Source: Gymnogyps californianus
Lineage: Eukaryota; Chordata; Aves; Accipitriformes; Cathartidae
NCBI RefSeq assembly: GCF_018139145.2
Contig: NC_059473.1
Span: 61,052,707-61,116,706, forward strand
Direction of reading: 5' to 3'
Length of the DNA stretch: 64,000 nucleotides
Positions 23,901 through 34,700 of the stretch are shown here, in pieces. The notes under the pieces are model-generated. The model saw nothing but the letters and a program-made list of their open reading frames with translations. It was not told the origin of the DNA and did not search any database. Made by a program: the position numbers and the translations under genes. The number at the start of each line of letters is the position of its first letter. Within the stretch, counting starts at the first letter, position 1.

Positions 23901-26560
23901 CCGTTTAGATCTCTCAAGTACACATGTGGGTGTTTCTCTAGCAGCCTGCTAGCTCATCCCACAGCTCCTTAGAAAGGAAAATACTACACAAAATCTATTT
24001 TTCAACAGGTAAGTAGAAACATAACAAGCTGCCCACAATCACACTTCAGGATGATGTGGAAGGGAAGATAGTCCCCTCCCAGAAGAGAGCAGAGCCCACC
24101 TCCCAGCAAAGGGGGAAGAGTAACGGTTAACTCAATCCTTAGATGAATGTGGATGGAAGCTGTCATGCCATCACTGTGGAGGGTGGTGCATCGAGCTTTC
24201 GATGTCTCAACCACTGCAACTAAACTCTGAGTTTTACAGCTAATCCCACTTACTCCTTCATTTATCACCGTGTTTGCTCTTCAGGCCTTTTCTTCATCAT
24301 CTCACATAGGCATCAATTATCATCTTCCGCTCTCTCTTCAAGCAGGTCTTTTGAATGAATGTTGCCAACTTTCCCTTGGTGTCCAGGGTATTTATGAAAT
24401 GTGTTAGAAGACAAGTCCGACAGTGAGAAGGAATGAGACGCTCCAGATTAGATGATAAAAGGATGCTGCCAAACTCTGTTTTGAATACAGCCCAGGGCAC
24501 AATATGCAAAAGAATTAGTTCAGGTACCAGCAGCCCAGACTGCGGTGTTTTGAGTGGGTTGGCTTTTGGACTACGTGCTACTATTAGACAAGTATTGTAA
24601 CAAATCAGGGAACCATTTTCTCCCAGAAAAGTGTGAAGTCTAAAGACATGCATTGACTTCTTCAGACATAAGGTTTCTTTTTGTTATGTCTTTCCATACT
24701 TTCATGTGTGTGTGTGTGTACATGTGCAGGTGCTCTATGAATTTAATGTTAGGCTTTGGGGGCAAAATATGTGCTGATGTTGACACATACAGTGGGATTG
24801 GAGAGCCTAAATAAAGGAGATGGGAGAAAGAAGGTAAGAAACGTAGTGGACTGAAAGCACAAGGCTGGGAACTCAATTAAAATGGTAGAAGAGAGGGGGA
24901 ATTAAGGGGAATCAGTAAGTAATAAAATAACACATATTATTGTTTTTGTTGTTCCTATTCATAATATGTGTATATCAAACACATCTGGCACAAAAACATG
25001 TAGGAAGGGCATTCGAAGCTCCTTGCACCATTCAAGAGGCAAGGTGTAGCACTGAAGGACAGCCGCAGGCAGTGTCCCAGCTGTGGCTGTCATACTGCAG
25101 TGGGGATGTACATGCTCCCCTTGCAGGGGAAGCAGCTTGGGGTCAAGGAACAGTGTCCAGGTCCTTACACCCAGTGTTCTTGTATTGTCCAAATATGCCT
25201 AACGGGACATGGAGCAAAATGGTTTTTATGCACTGAGCGTAAACTGCTCTATGTGCCTCTTCCCCTGGCTTTCTCCCCACTGGCATCCAAAGGCACTCAG
25301 GACTGGAGCATGTGGCTGCAAGAGCAGTGCTGTGGGACAGCGCTCCAGACACCTCCTGGGAAGAGGAACAGGGCCTGATTGCCATCAGATGGCCTTCGGG
25401 AGAGCTGGCACTTTAAATGAGTTTATTCATAGTTAAACATTTCACATGAGTTACTCAAGAGAACTTGTTTGTTAGAGGCAGGTGGTGACTAATCATCTCT
25501 TAGCCCACCTTTACCACATTCAAGAGTTGTCAGAAAGCTGACAAGTAGAAAAACCTCTTAGTAACTCTTCATTATAACAAGCTGACATAGGAGGCACCGA
25601 CCCCCGCTGCTGCTGGATCAAAATGGGAAAAATAGGGCTTCCAAGTTCCTTTTTCTTGTCCTTGGAGCTTCATTACTTAGGTAATGGCAAAAATATGTTC
25701 CTCACATGGTGAAACTAATACATGTATAATTCTCCTTCCCCACACAGAAATTAATCATAACTTCCAAATTCAGAACTTAATTTTTTTTAACTCTTTTTTG
25801 CTGTTGCAGCTGAGATTAGAGATTTAGAGGGTCTTCCTTCATGATCCCATGAAGTGCCTTACGCACTGCCTGTCAGCAGCACGAGTAAACCAAACTCCAT
25901 TATTACAGGTCAAATTGCAAGTAGTGAGGGGTGGCTAAGTGTCAGCACATTCTCCAGCCTGGAGCAGATGTTGAGGTGCCCTATACTCCGTAGCTGCCAG
26001 GCAACGAGTAGAGCAGCTGTGAGCCTGCTGGGATATAGCCTGGGGGGCGACACAGCCATTTTCTTCGTCCTTGAGCCGAGGAGAGGCCAAAAGGCAGAGT
26101 GAAGCTGCTTCTATATCCATTCTGCTGGGACTGGGACTAACGGTAGCTTGGGTGAGCATGGAGAACCAACCTAAAATGTAGCAGATGTTGCTTTTAAGCC
26201 TGAAAAAAAAACCAAACAAAAAAGGAATTAGCAGTGCAATGAGGAAAAATATCCTGCAGCTGGAATAGAGAACACCGTAGGGATGAAAGGAAGCTAGGTA
26301 TCCTTTGAGATGGCAGATGTACTACCAAATATTTATTTCTCTTAAATATTTTCTTAAGTCTTTAAAGTAAGGTAGTAGCTTCTATTGTTTCCTTTGGCAG
26401 CTTTATTCTAGCCATGAGTTTCTCTGTGTAATGAAATTCCACCTACAGTAAATCTTCTGAGTGCCTGGCTGTTCCTGAAGTTTAACTCTTCCAAGTCTGG
26501 CTCTCTGCTCATCTGCCTGCCCTGCATCAAGTTAATTCCAACTCAATACGAGATTGACAT
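20901..26560. other. Non-genic stretch, no gene recognised
   Basis: AT-leaning unique DNA. Contents that can be named are a (TG)7 microsatellite at 24705-24719 and an 18-base word shared between 23326-23343 and 25953-25970 (see findings). Open frames do not exceed about 118 codons and show no family signature. Confidence 0.6.
24705..24719 (+). repeat. (TG)7 microsatellite
   Basis: Seven TG units plus a final T, followed by ACATGTG. Short dinucleotide repeats of this kind are common and often length-variable in vertebrate genomes. Confidence 0.9.
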
Positions 26561-26564
26561 CAAC

Positions 26565-26640
26565 AGTTATGTCCTGGATGTCCTGGGCTGTCAGTTGGAT
26601 GAACTAGGTGACCCAGCCAGCTCTATTTTCTGTGATTCTC
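26565..26640 (+). mobile_element. Degenerate CR1 LINE 3' end
   Basis: The sequence CAGTTGGATGAACTAGGTGACC, an AGCTCTATTTT-like segment and CTGTGATTCT appear in the order of a sense-strand CR1 3' end: 'ggttggactagatgacc', the priming block, then 'attctgtgattct'. The central ggaagggacc-type block is largely lost. The copy is old and the boundaries are approximate. An ancient chance match cannot be excluded. Confidence 0.4.
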
Positions 26641-27139
26641 TTATTTATCCACCTAATTTGATCACTGGAAATCTCAGTCTTTGTTTCTGCCTAAGAACTC
26701 ATTATTTTGATCTGAAGAATCACTCTTTGTGAATTCAGTGTATTTATTTGTCACAGCTGGAATCTGTGCTGTTGGAGCCCTGGATGACCCCAGCCATACC
26801 AGCTGGCCTACTGTCCTAGTCAATGATCTTCAAGCTGGGCTGGGCTGGCCATGTGCCTTCATTTAGTGAGAGGACAGCACTGTGGTGCCTGTATGTGTGG
26901 AAAAAATTTATCACAACTGGGTAGGCTATTGTCCTTTCCAGGGTGGCTCCTCTGACTTCCTTGCAATCAGAGGCCAGCTGATGCCTGGTGACTTATTCTG
27001 CAGGTCAGGCACAAGTTCTGAGCAGTTATGCCCCATTTCATGTTGACTGTAGGTTTGGAGCCATAGCTGCAATAACCGTAAGCTGTGCTTTAGCTATTCC
27101 TTCTTGACTGCACCAAACCAGGCACTGTCAGCAAGAAGC

Positions 27140-27200
27140 AACTCTTTGACCTGATGTGTCTGCCCAAGCAACACAGAGCAGTCAGAGCCAAACACCAGCA
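27140..27200 (-). mobile_element. Possible MIR-like relic
   Basis: The plus-strand words TGCCCAAGCAACACAGAGCA and GTCAGAGCCAAACACCAG resemble the reverse complement of the MIR core and 5' part (model: 'ttgcccaaggtcacacagcaagtcagtggcagagccagg'). The match covers about 40 bases only. No other MIR segment is clear beside it. Confidence 0.35.
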
Positions 27201-27968
27201 GAGAGATGATGAGTCCAGTAAAAACATGACCAACTGATGGATGCAGGAAACCAACAGACCCTCCCTGACAGCCTTGGTCAAATAGCAACCATGCAGCCAC
27301 AGCTCAACCCCAGAGAGCTTCCTTTTGGGACTGCTGGCTGCCGGCCTCGTGGGAAGCAGGGGAGTTTCCTATGTATCTTAAAGTTCTTTCCACATTGCAG
27401 ACTTTTCTGACTTAAGAATATTTATCAGCTATTTGGGAAATTTGTATTATTTCTGGAAATAAAAAATGCTAATTTATTGAGCAAAGAAGGGCACACGGTC
27501 TCCTGAATAAACTCTCCAGCCTCAAGCTGGTGCCACTGTGCTTGAAGTGCCAGCATTTTCTGTGGAATGCTGAATCCATGTCTGCTCCAGGCAGAAATGG
27601 CCCAAAAGGTTAAAAATAATAACCCTGAAGTCACCAGCTCAATCATCTGAATCCCATATGCTTGCACATCTTGCAGGCATTTTACCTTTGTGAAATCAAA
27701 CATAATTTCAAGCAGACAAATTCATTTCAAATAGTTGGCTTGCCTGAATAAAGCCTATGGGAACATATCAAGGAGCTTCTAATTTTGTACCTAATGTTAA
27801 AGTACTTCTGATTACCCAGTGCTGTTTTTCTTCCTCTTAAAGTGCTATGTTTTAATGATCACTTTTACACCATATTCTGAATGTGACTTCAGTAGCCCAA
27901 ACAACAGGCTGAGCTCCTTCTGTTTTTCTCTGACTTCAGGAAAAAAAAAAAAATAAAAAAAGATTTTC

Positions 27969-27973
27969 AGGAG
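27969..27973 (+). repeat. Target-site duplication, left copy (AGGAG)
   Basis: AGGAG sits directly before the TG terminus of the solo LTR. The same five bases follow the other end at 28567-28571. An exact five-base duplication at both edges marks the integration site. Confidence 0.85.
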
Positions 27974-28111
27974 TGTTGTGGTTTAACCCCAGTCAGCAGC
28001 CAAGCACCACACAGTCACTCCCTCGCTCCCCATCCCGCCCCCCCTGCTCCTGGTGGGATGGGGAGGAGAATCGGGAAAGGTGGCAGAACTCGTGGGTTGA
28101 GATAAGAACAG

Positions 28112-28117
28112 TTTAAT
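28112..28117 (-). promoter_or_regulatory. Possible LTR poly-A signal (ATTAAA)
   Basis: ATTAAA on the minus strand, about 180 bases downstream of the LTR TATA box. This is the expected relative order for a retroviral poly-A signal. ATTAAA is the common variant hexamer. No canonical AATAAA was noticed in the LTR on that strand. Confidence 0.4.
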
Positions 28118-28136
28118 AACTAAAGTAAAATATAAT

Positions 28137-28176
28137 ACTAACAATAATAATAATGAAATATAATAATAATAGTAAT
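28137..28176 (+). repeat. AT-rich trinucleotide-like repeat inside the LTR
   Basis: Imperfect ATA/AAT units (ACAATAATAATAATG, then ATAATAATAATAG). Similar AT-rich trinucleotide runs occur at this place in the LTR family as I know it, so this is probably part of the element and not a later insertion. Confidence 0.7.
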
Positions 28177-28197
28177 GAAAAGGAATATAACAAAAAA

Positions 28198-28208
28198 GGG
28201 GGGGGGGG
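28198..28208 (+). repeat. G11 homopolymer inside the LTR
   Basis: Eleven consecutive G after a run of six A, reading as a C run in LTR orientation. Long mononucleotide runs like this are prone to length change and to sequencing or assembly error, so the exact count should be treated with care. Confidence 0.85.
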
Positions 28209-28296
28209 AACCCCAGTGATACACAATGCAATTGCTCACCACCCGCTGACCAATGCCAGAGCTGCGATCCACCCCTCCCGGCCAACTCCCCCCGTG

Positions 28297-28304
28297 TTTA
28301 TATA
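28297..28304 (-). promoter_or_regulatory. TATA box of the solo LTR
   Basis: TATATAAA on the minus strand, about 262 bases from the LTR 5' end at 28566 and preceded by GC-richer U3 sequence. Position and spacing suit the core promoter of a retroviral LTR. Transcription would run toward lower coordinates. Activity today is unknown. Confidence 0.6.
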
Positions 28305-28566
28305 CTGGGCATGACGTTCCATGGTATGGAATATCCCTTTGGCTAGTTCGGGTCAGCTGCCCCGGCTGTGCTCCCTCCCAGCTTCTTGCACACCTGCTTG
28401 CTGGCAGAGCATGGGAAACTGAAAAGTCCTTGACTTAGGATAAGCGCTACTTAGCAATAACTAAAACATCAGCGTGTTATCAACATTATTCTCACACTAA
28501 ATCCAAAACACAGCACTACCGGCTACTAAGAAGAGAGTTAGCTCTGTCCCAGCCAAAACCAGGACA

Positions 28567-28571
28567 AGGAG
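28567..28571 (+). repeat. Target-site duplication, right copy (AGGAG)
   Basis: Identical to the five bases at 27969-27973 on the other side of the LTR, directly after the terminal ...GGACA. Confidence 0.85.
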
Positions 28572-28780
28572 CCATTGTCATGTTGCAGATTTCAGAGTAT
28601 TTCCTCTCTTTACATACAGAATGGCTTTGTTAATTATTTCTCACTATTTTGTGGTAAATACTGTCTTGATATTTATTTAGCAGCTTGACACTTCAGCCGA
28701 GAGAGAGGAAATCCACATTAAGTAAACCGAAAAGTGGAAGAGGAAATTAGTGCAGAACTGAAGTGACTTATTCAGTGTCC

Positions 28781-28810
28781 ATGCTGAAGTCAGAAATGCT
28801 GAAGTCAGAA
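28781..28810 (+). repeat. Tandem duplication, 2 x 15 bases
   Basis: The unit ATGCTGAAGTCAGAA occurs twice in exact succession (28781-28795 and 28796-28810). Two identical copies suggest a recent slippage-type duplication. Confidence 0.9.
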
Positions 28811-29272
28811 ACAAACTGGAGCTTAAGGAGAACATTTTATCATATGGGGCATAGTGTTTCCATCTATTCATTCTTAACTTGCTTTTCTCCAGCAGGAATT
28901 GCTGAGCTTATATTAACCAACATCCCTCTGATTCATTCAAACTGATCTTCAGAATTCCTCCACTCTATTGCCATTGACTAAAACATTAAAAAGAGAGCTA
29001 CTCTGATGGACTAAAAAGGTATGTGTGGATTCTGGCACCTGTGCCAAAGCTTTGGTCTGTATCTATAAGTAGTGGAAGGCACTTACTTCACTGGGAGTTA
29101 GATGCTTAAATGCTTTTGAGAATCAGAGCTTTACTGGGAAATTATGTAAGCTTGCTACGTTTTTTTATCCTTTCCTTTTATGATCCATTTAATTCAGATC
29201 GTAAACATGTTGTGGAAGGAAGCAACCTTACTGTTTAAGCATTCTGGCTGCTTAATACATGAACAATTGCCA

Positions 29273-29290
29273 TAAATAAATAAATAAATA
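29273..29290 (+). repeat. (TAAA)n microsatellite
   Basis: Four and a half TAAA units. This is a common AT-rich simple repeat with no gene context. Confidence 0.9.
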
Positions 29291-30140
29291 GTCCAGGTCA
29301 CTGTGTATGGTACTGCCTTGCTGACTGGCTGAAAAGGGGGAGGCTAGAAAAGGCAAAGAGGCTGTGTGCATAATTTTTCTTTCCTACAATAGACTAAGAA
29401 ACAGACACCAACACATTTATATTGACAGAATCTGAATATTGGCTTATTTTATGTGTACGAGAACTTCTCCTTCTGTGTGATATCCTAGTCTTTCCCTTAG
29501 GAGCTGTGAACATTACATAACTATCGAACAAGAGTCTACACACTGTGTTAAATTTCCGAAACTTGCAAGGAGGAATGTGTCACCTGTCAGAGCGATGTCA
29601 CTTTGGCTGACTACTGAGTGCTTTGAAATAGGCTCTACTCCCCTTTGCGCATATTCACTGTGAAATGGTTTAACAGGATGAAGTGATTTATTTCAGTTGA
29701 CAAAGCTTCTCAAGTAAATGAAAAAAAAAAGATTATTCTCTCCAGTAGATTTATTAAGCCAAAACTAAATGATGGCTATTCAAATGAGACCTGAGCTGTA
29801 TCTACCTGGGAGCATCTAGCACTGTGTACCCAGGTACCAAATCTGTTATAGCTGCATTACCTATGGGATGATATGGATCTGCTCTACTGCAGGGTAAATC
29901 AGTCCTAAAGGGCTTCTGCCTAGCGAGTTTGTTTTGTGTCCAGTATTTCAGCTTGCATGGTTATCATACAAATTTTTGTGCCAGAATGATGCACCCTCAG
30001 TAGTAAATATAATTGTTCTACTGCCTTTTCCCCTCTTCTCTCTTAATTTAAATGACTGTTTTTATTGTGGTTCTGAATAACTAATGCTCCATAGTGGATC
30101 TTACCTTTACAGATCATGATCAGTTGGAAAATTCTTTCTC

Positions 30141-30210
30141 TATTTTACAGGCAGAAAAATGAAGCACAGAAGACAGTGACAGAGTTCCAGACTCTGGATC
30201 TGTGTTTGTA
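30141..30210 (-). mobile_element. MIR/CORE-SINE or L2-like relic
   Basis: The plus strand reads TATTTTACAGGCAGAAAAAT, then GAAGCACAGAAGACAGTGAC, then AGAGTTCCAGACTCTGGATCTG. This parallels the reverse complement of a MIR 3' half: 'cattttacagatgaggaaactgaggcacagagaggttaagtgac', then 'cagagccagga...'. The order and spacing fit although a middle part is missing. TTTTACAG also looks like a splice acceptor, but no exon is supported. Confidence 0.45.
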
Positions 30211-31660
30211 CATCTTCATCCTGTTCTTGACTTCATTCCATCACCGAGTTGAAGCCATGGGTGACAACATACTTCTTTGCATGGAAACTGGAAAAGAAGA
30301 ATTATTATGACAAAGTGTTGAGCAGTTTTGGAACGCTATTGACATGGCAAACTGATCTGAGTTTGGGAGATGGATGAGTTTCCTTTGGGAATCATTGTCA
30401 CCATTAACTGCCAGTGACACACAAACAGCATCTTCCAAACAAAACATTAAGGGTTAAAAGTATGTAGAGCAAAAGATTATACTACCATGTAAAACTCTAC
30501 ATCTTTCCCCTTACCTAACCTCAATCTTTTCATGTAAACATTTATAAATGCCACTCTGTCCTGCTCCTATTGGGTGCTCTGTCACTTTGCATCCCTCTGA
30601 GATGCTTGGGCAGCTGTCAGGTACAGGGCCCCACCATGGTTTGGTACTGTCCCCTAGTCTTACAAGTAGCCTGAGAGAAGCATCAGTATGTGGGGCTCTC
30701 TCCTAGGATCAGTTGCTGGTGAAATGGTAGGTTATATGGAGATTATTGTATTCAGTTCAAGATGTTCACAATTAAAAAAATGTTGTAGAGGTATTGTAGA
30801 GAGCTGAAAAATGATATGGTGCTGGAAGACCAAGCCTGGATTCCAGTAGTAAAGTAAAGGAACTTGCCGAGTTGTACTGCCGACCTAGCTGTTACATCTA
30901 GATCTCCAAATGCAGACCCCATAGAGACAACTTACTGCATGCTTGTCTCTGGACTAATGAGCTGAGGTGCAAAGATGTGGCTAGATTTCTGTGAGCTTGT
31001 GCTGTTACCTCCATCAAGCACACATGCCATGCAGGTGCCCATAATGGTCATTGGTTAGGGGTGTCTGCACTGTGCCCTTTTGCATGGTGTAAATATTTCT
31101 TCAGACTCATCAGTGTATTGAAGAGAAGGCTGAGAGATGACCTTAATAACACATTATAGCTACTTACATGAAGACTATATATGTCAAACGGTAGATGCTT
31201 TCAGTGTTTTGTTAAACATGCATAGCAGTGTGATAAAGAGAGAGATTGCATAAATGTGGCTTAGATCCATGAGAGGGGTCTGAAGACAGAAACATTTAGT
31301 CTTGAAATAAGATATGTGTCCCATCAGTGGAGATGATGAGACCTTTGGATGGTTTAGCAAGGCAGGTGATAAAATTGCCATCTATTATAATAATTTTTAA
31401 AATATTTTTTGTTTTTTATTTTAGGAAGACAGCTCAGTGCAGCAGTGGGAAAACCTTTTGCAACCTGGATATGCGGGGGTCAGATGATCACTGTAACATG
31501 GACTGTCATTTCTAGTATGAAGAAAACCCCAGAAAATTAACCTTGTGCAGTTCAATTGCCTTATTGATTGTCTCTGAAGTCCATAACCCATTAAGTATAT
31601 ATTGGCAAGTCTTGCTCTGGACTTATGGATTGTCAGTAACTGAAACTGAGCAAGCTCAGC

Positions 31661-31700
31661 ATATATATGTGTATGTGTATATATATGTGTGTGTTTATAT
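31661..31700 (+). repeat. (TA)/(TG) compound microsatellite
   Basis: About 40 bases of alternating purine and pyrimidine, as ATATATATG, TGTATG, TATATATATG and TGTGTG blocks. Imperfections suggest an older, partly decayed array. Confidence 0.85.
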
Positions 31701-34700
31701 CCATACTTGTTTATAGCACATTATAAAAAGGAGCTAATCTCATCTGTTTACATGAAGAAGTGCTGAAGTACCAGATACACAAATCTTCATAACTGGTATT
31801 TGTCTGGCAAATTTTAAAAGCAGACATGTAAAAGTGCAAAATACATACATCATCTCTGACAAGTCCAAAGAAAGACTGCTAAAATTTTTTTAAAAATACT
31901 TTACAAGCTCAAAGATCATCGAAAGGTTACGTTAAGCCAGTTAACGTGAGTGCTCAAGCATCATGGGAGTCTCATTCATAAATCTATGTGACCCAGAAAA
32001 AGCCTTTGATCAAATAAACATGCTAGCTAAAAGAAATACATACATGTCATTATTTAATGCAATACAAGTTAAAGAAGAAATATTTTAGCTAACTATATCT
32101 TTTCTGACCTAAATCAGTGAATCAGTAAACTTTACAAGGTTTGGGAAGAGTAAACCAGTTTTTACCCTATATGGAACAGGCTATCGTTCAATAAACAGTT
32201 TCCTTAGTGCTCCCTCCAGCACCCTTGTTGGTTTTATTTTCCAGCCACATTCCCTTAGTAATTCCTTTGGTCTATATTTACTGTATTTTACTCAGTAACA
32301 ACGTCCCTGACCGTATTCATACCAGATAATGTTGTTAGTTCTGTTACATCGCAGAGGTTTTGAATTTGCAGTGTATATATATTTTTTTTCCTGAACAGGA
32401 AAGATGCAATAATCACCGAATCAAACAATATTGACCATTGTCATATGGACTTTGCTGTCTTTAATGCATTATGTGAACAGTCTCTTACTGAATTGACTTC
32501 TGTGAATCTTATTGTTGTACCAGAATCACCAGAAAATCACTCCACCTTTGAAGCTGACGTTTGTTCGACATTAATATTTCTTATTTCCTGTAGAACTGAA
32601 GGAATTGTAACTTCAAAAATTCTTCCAAAAATCAGCAAGGCATTTCTGCATTATTCTCTGCCCAGAATTTGCAATCAGGTCATCGCCTACAATATACTCA
32701 TAAAAAAAGTAAAAAAAATTCTAAGCCCAAGATTGCTCCTTTTGAAAGATGAGGAAAATGCCAGAAACACAATAGCTGGTGTTTTAAACCTGCCTCTGGA
32801 CGACAGCATCCATTTCACTGAACCACACACAGACGGTCCAACGAAAAAAAGTCTGTGTTTATGCTGGCAGGAATCCTGGTCACTGTCAAGGGAAACACTG
32901 TCTTCAAAACCAGTGATGTTTTAGATGAAAATTCCTGAAAGACTGCCTCTCAGTTTTGACATCACTATGGATTCAGAAATGAAGTCATTAAAAATCTAAC
33001 TAAGGTATCACAAAGACTCATACAGTAATGCCAGATATTTTAGTACTCCATAAGGATTCTTGCCTCGTGCTGAGTTGTACTGCAGGTTTTTGTTTAGAGA
33101 CAAGAGCAGTGTATCCTGCACAGGGAAAGGACACGTGGTTTTATGAGAAGATGCAGAGTACAGAGCAACAGAGGATGAGGTACAGGCTCTTTCTTCATCC
33201 CATCCCTTGTTTCCCATGATTTTGCAGGAACTCACTGGAGGGATACATGGTTAATGCCCTGTGGGACATTACAGGGCAGCTCAGGAGAGATGTTTCTTAT
33301 ACATAGGCAACAGAGGATTTTTTTCTTCCCAGTCCCAGATATTAAAAAAGTGTATTACACAAAGAATAACAAAAAAAAGGGCTGGAGATAGGTGACAGAG
33401 GGGCTGGACAGGAAGAAGGGAGATCAGCGGGATACCTGGATGTCGGCATGATGACGTCCAAAGGCCCATCTGGTATCTATACAGAGGAGAGCAAGGGGAT
33501 GCCTGGTAATCAGGGTTTTGAGGTATACTCAGAGAGTAGGAAGGAGGTTCTGAGTAGGGATAGGGAACACAGAAGAATCACTTATGGGTGGGAAAAGGTG
33601 GTGGCCAGAGACTTGTCTATCAGAAAAAAGATTTAGCAGAACAGTCTTCATGGAGGGTCTCTTTGCTGTCAGAGAAGAGGAGGAAGAAAACAGCAAAAAT
33701 CCCAGCCTCATTCCTGCTGTTGTTTTTTTATTATTATTTTGATATGTAATACGTAAATCAGTGAAGCCATGACCATGTACCCAGAGTAACACTACAGCTC
33801 TCAGACACGGGGCCATTACACTTTCATCGCTGCTTTTTCCAAACCTGTCTTCCCCAGGGACGGTTGCTGGGTCGGAGACTAGCAGGATCTCCGCACTTCT
33901 TTTCTCCCATCTCCAGTGGCTCGGTGATCCAGCAAGACTGAGGAATGTCTGATCTCATAAATATCGGTCTGATCCTGTAATCATTAGTCATGCTGAAATA
34001 CATCTTACTTCACCGGTATCATCTTCTCATCAGCAGGGCATGAAACAACTCAGCACAGATGCTTGCTCTGTGGATTGGTGCACTGTACCACTACCACTGA
34101 CAGACTCCTGTAGCCAAGTATTGCAGGATTTATTTCCAGAACTTTTAAATATATTTTAATACCAGCTTCTCTAATTCATCATCCAATCTCTCCTGTTGCA
34201 TATAATGTTAGAAAAAGAGAAGTGCACATCTCCAAAATATAGTAAGAAAGCAACGTTAAGGATTTCTCATGAAAAATGACCTTGCCTGTTATGAAACTGA
34301 ACTGCAATAGGTTAGCCACTAAACCTTAATCCAAGTAAAAAATAGCTTTCATGACTTGGACTTAATCCGTGACAAAGCTAATTTACTGGTAGCATGCATT
34401 GGTACCTTACTATTCAAATGTTTTTTTAAGGCTTGATGAAGATCCAGTTTGGAAAGCCAAGGGGAAAAATATTATATTCATGACTTAATATGAGACTAAA
34501 CTTTTCTCATATGTATTTTATCTTCTTTATATGAGGAAAGGTGGAAAATATTCTCTGTGGGGAAAATGGAATCCCAGAGCTGCTAGGTCTTGGGACTTTA
34601 TCCTTCCCCCTTTCCCCTCCTGTAAGCTGTTTAGCTGATTTCTTGGAAACACTAGGGCAATCCTGCATGTATAGCATCTTAGTGCCCTAGCAAAGTCCCA

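Larger units (their letters stand above)
27974..28566 (-). mobile_element. Solo LTR of an avian endogenous retrovirus
   Basis: A 593-base element bounded on the plus strand by TGTTGTGGTTTAACCCC and AACCAGGACA. Read on the minus strand it starts TGTCCTGGTTTTGGCTGG and ends in AACCACAACA, the usual TG...CA termini. Both edges abut the five-base repeat AGGAG. I recognise the termini and body as an LTR family frequent in bird genomes. A five-base duplication would suit an ERVL-like (class III) origin, but that class is inference. Internal marks in LTR order are a TATATAAA box (28304-28297), a C run (plus-strand G run, 28198-28208), an AT-rich trinucleotide segment (about 28137-28176) and ATTAAA (28117-28112). 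No gag, pol or env sequence flanks it, so this is the product of recombination between two LTRs. The open frames inside it are not genes. Confidence 0.93.

Noticed and set aside
27983..28285. 100-codon minus-strand frame
   Set aside because: It lies wholly in the LTR; its tyrosine- and leucine-rich middle is the translated AT-rich trinucleotide repeat.
33256..33277. Inverted repeat GCCCTGT...ACAGGGC with an 8-base loop
   Set aside because: Seven-base arms are expected by chance many times in 64 kb, and no T run or other context suggests a function.
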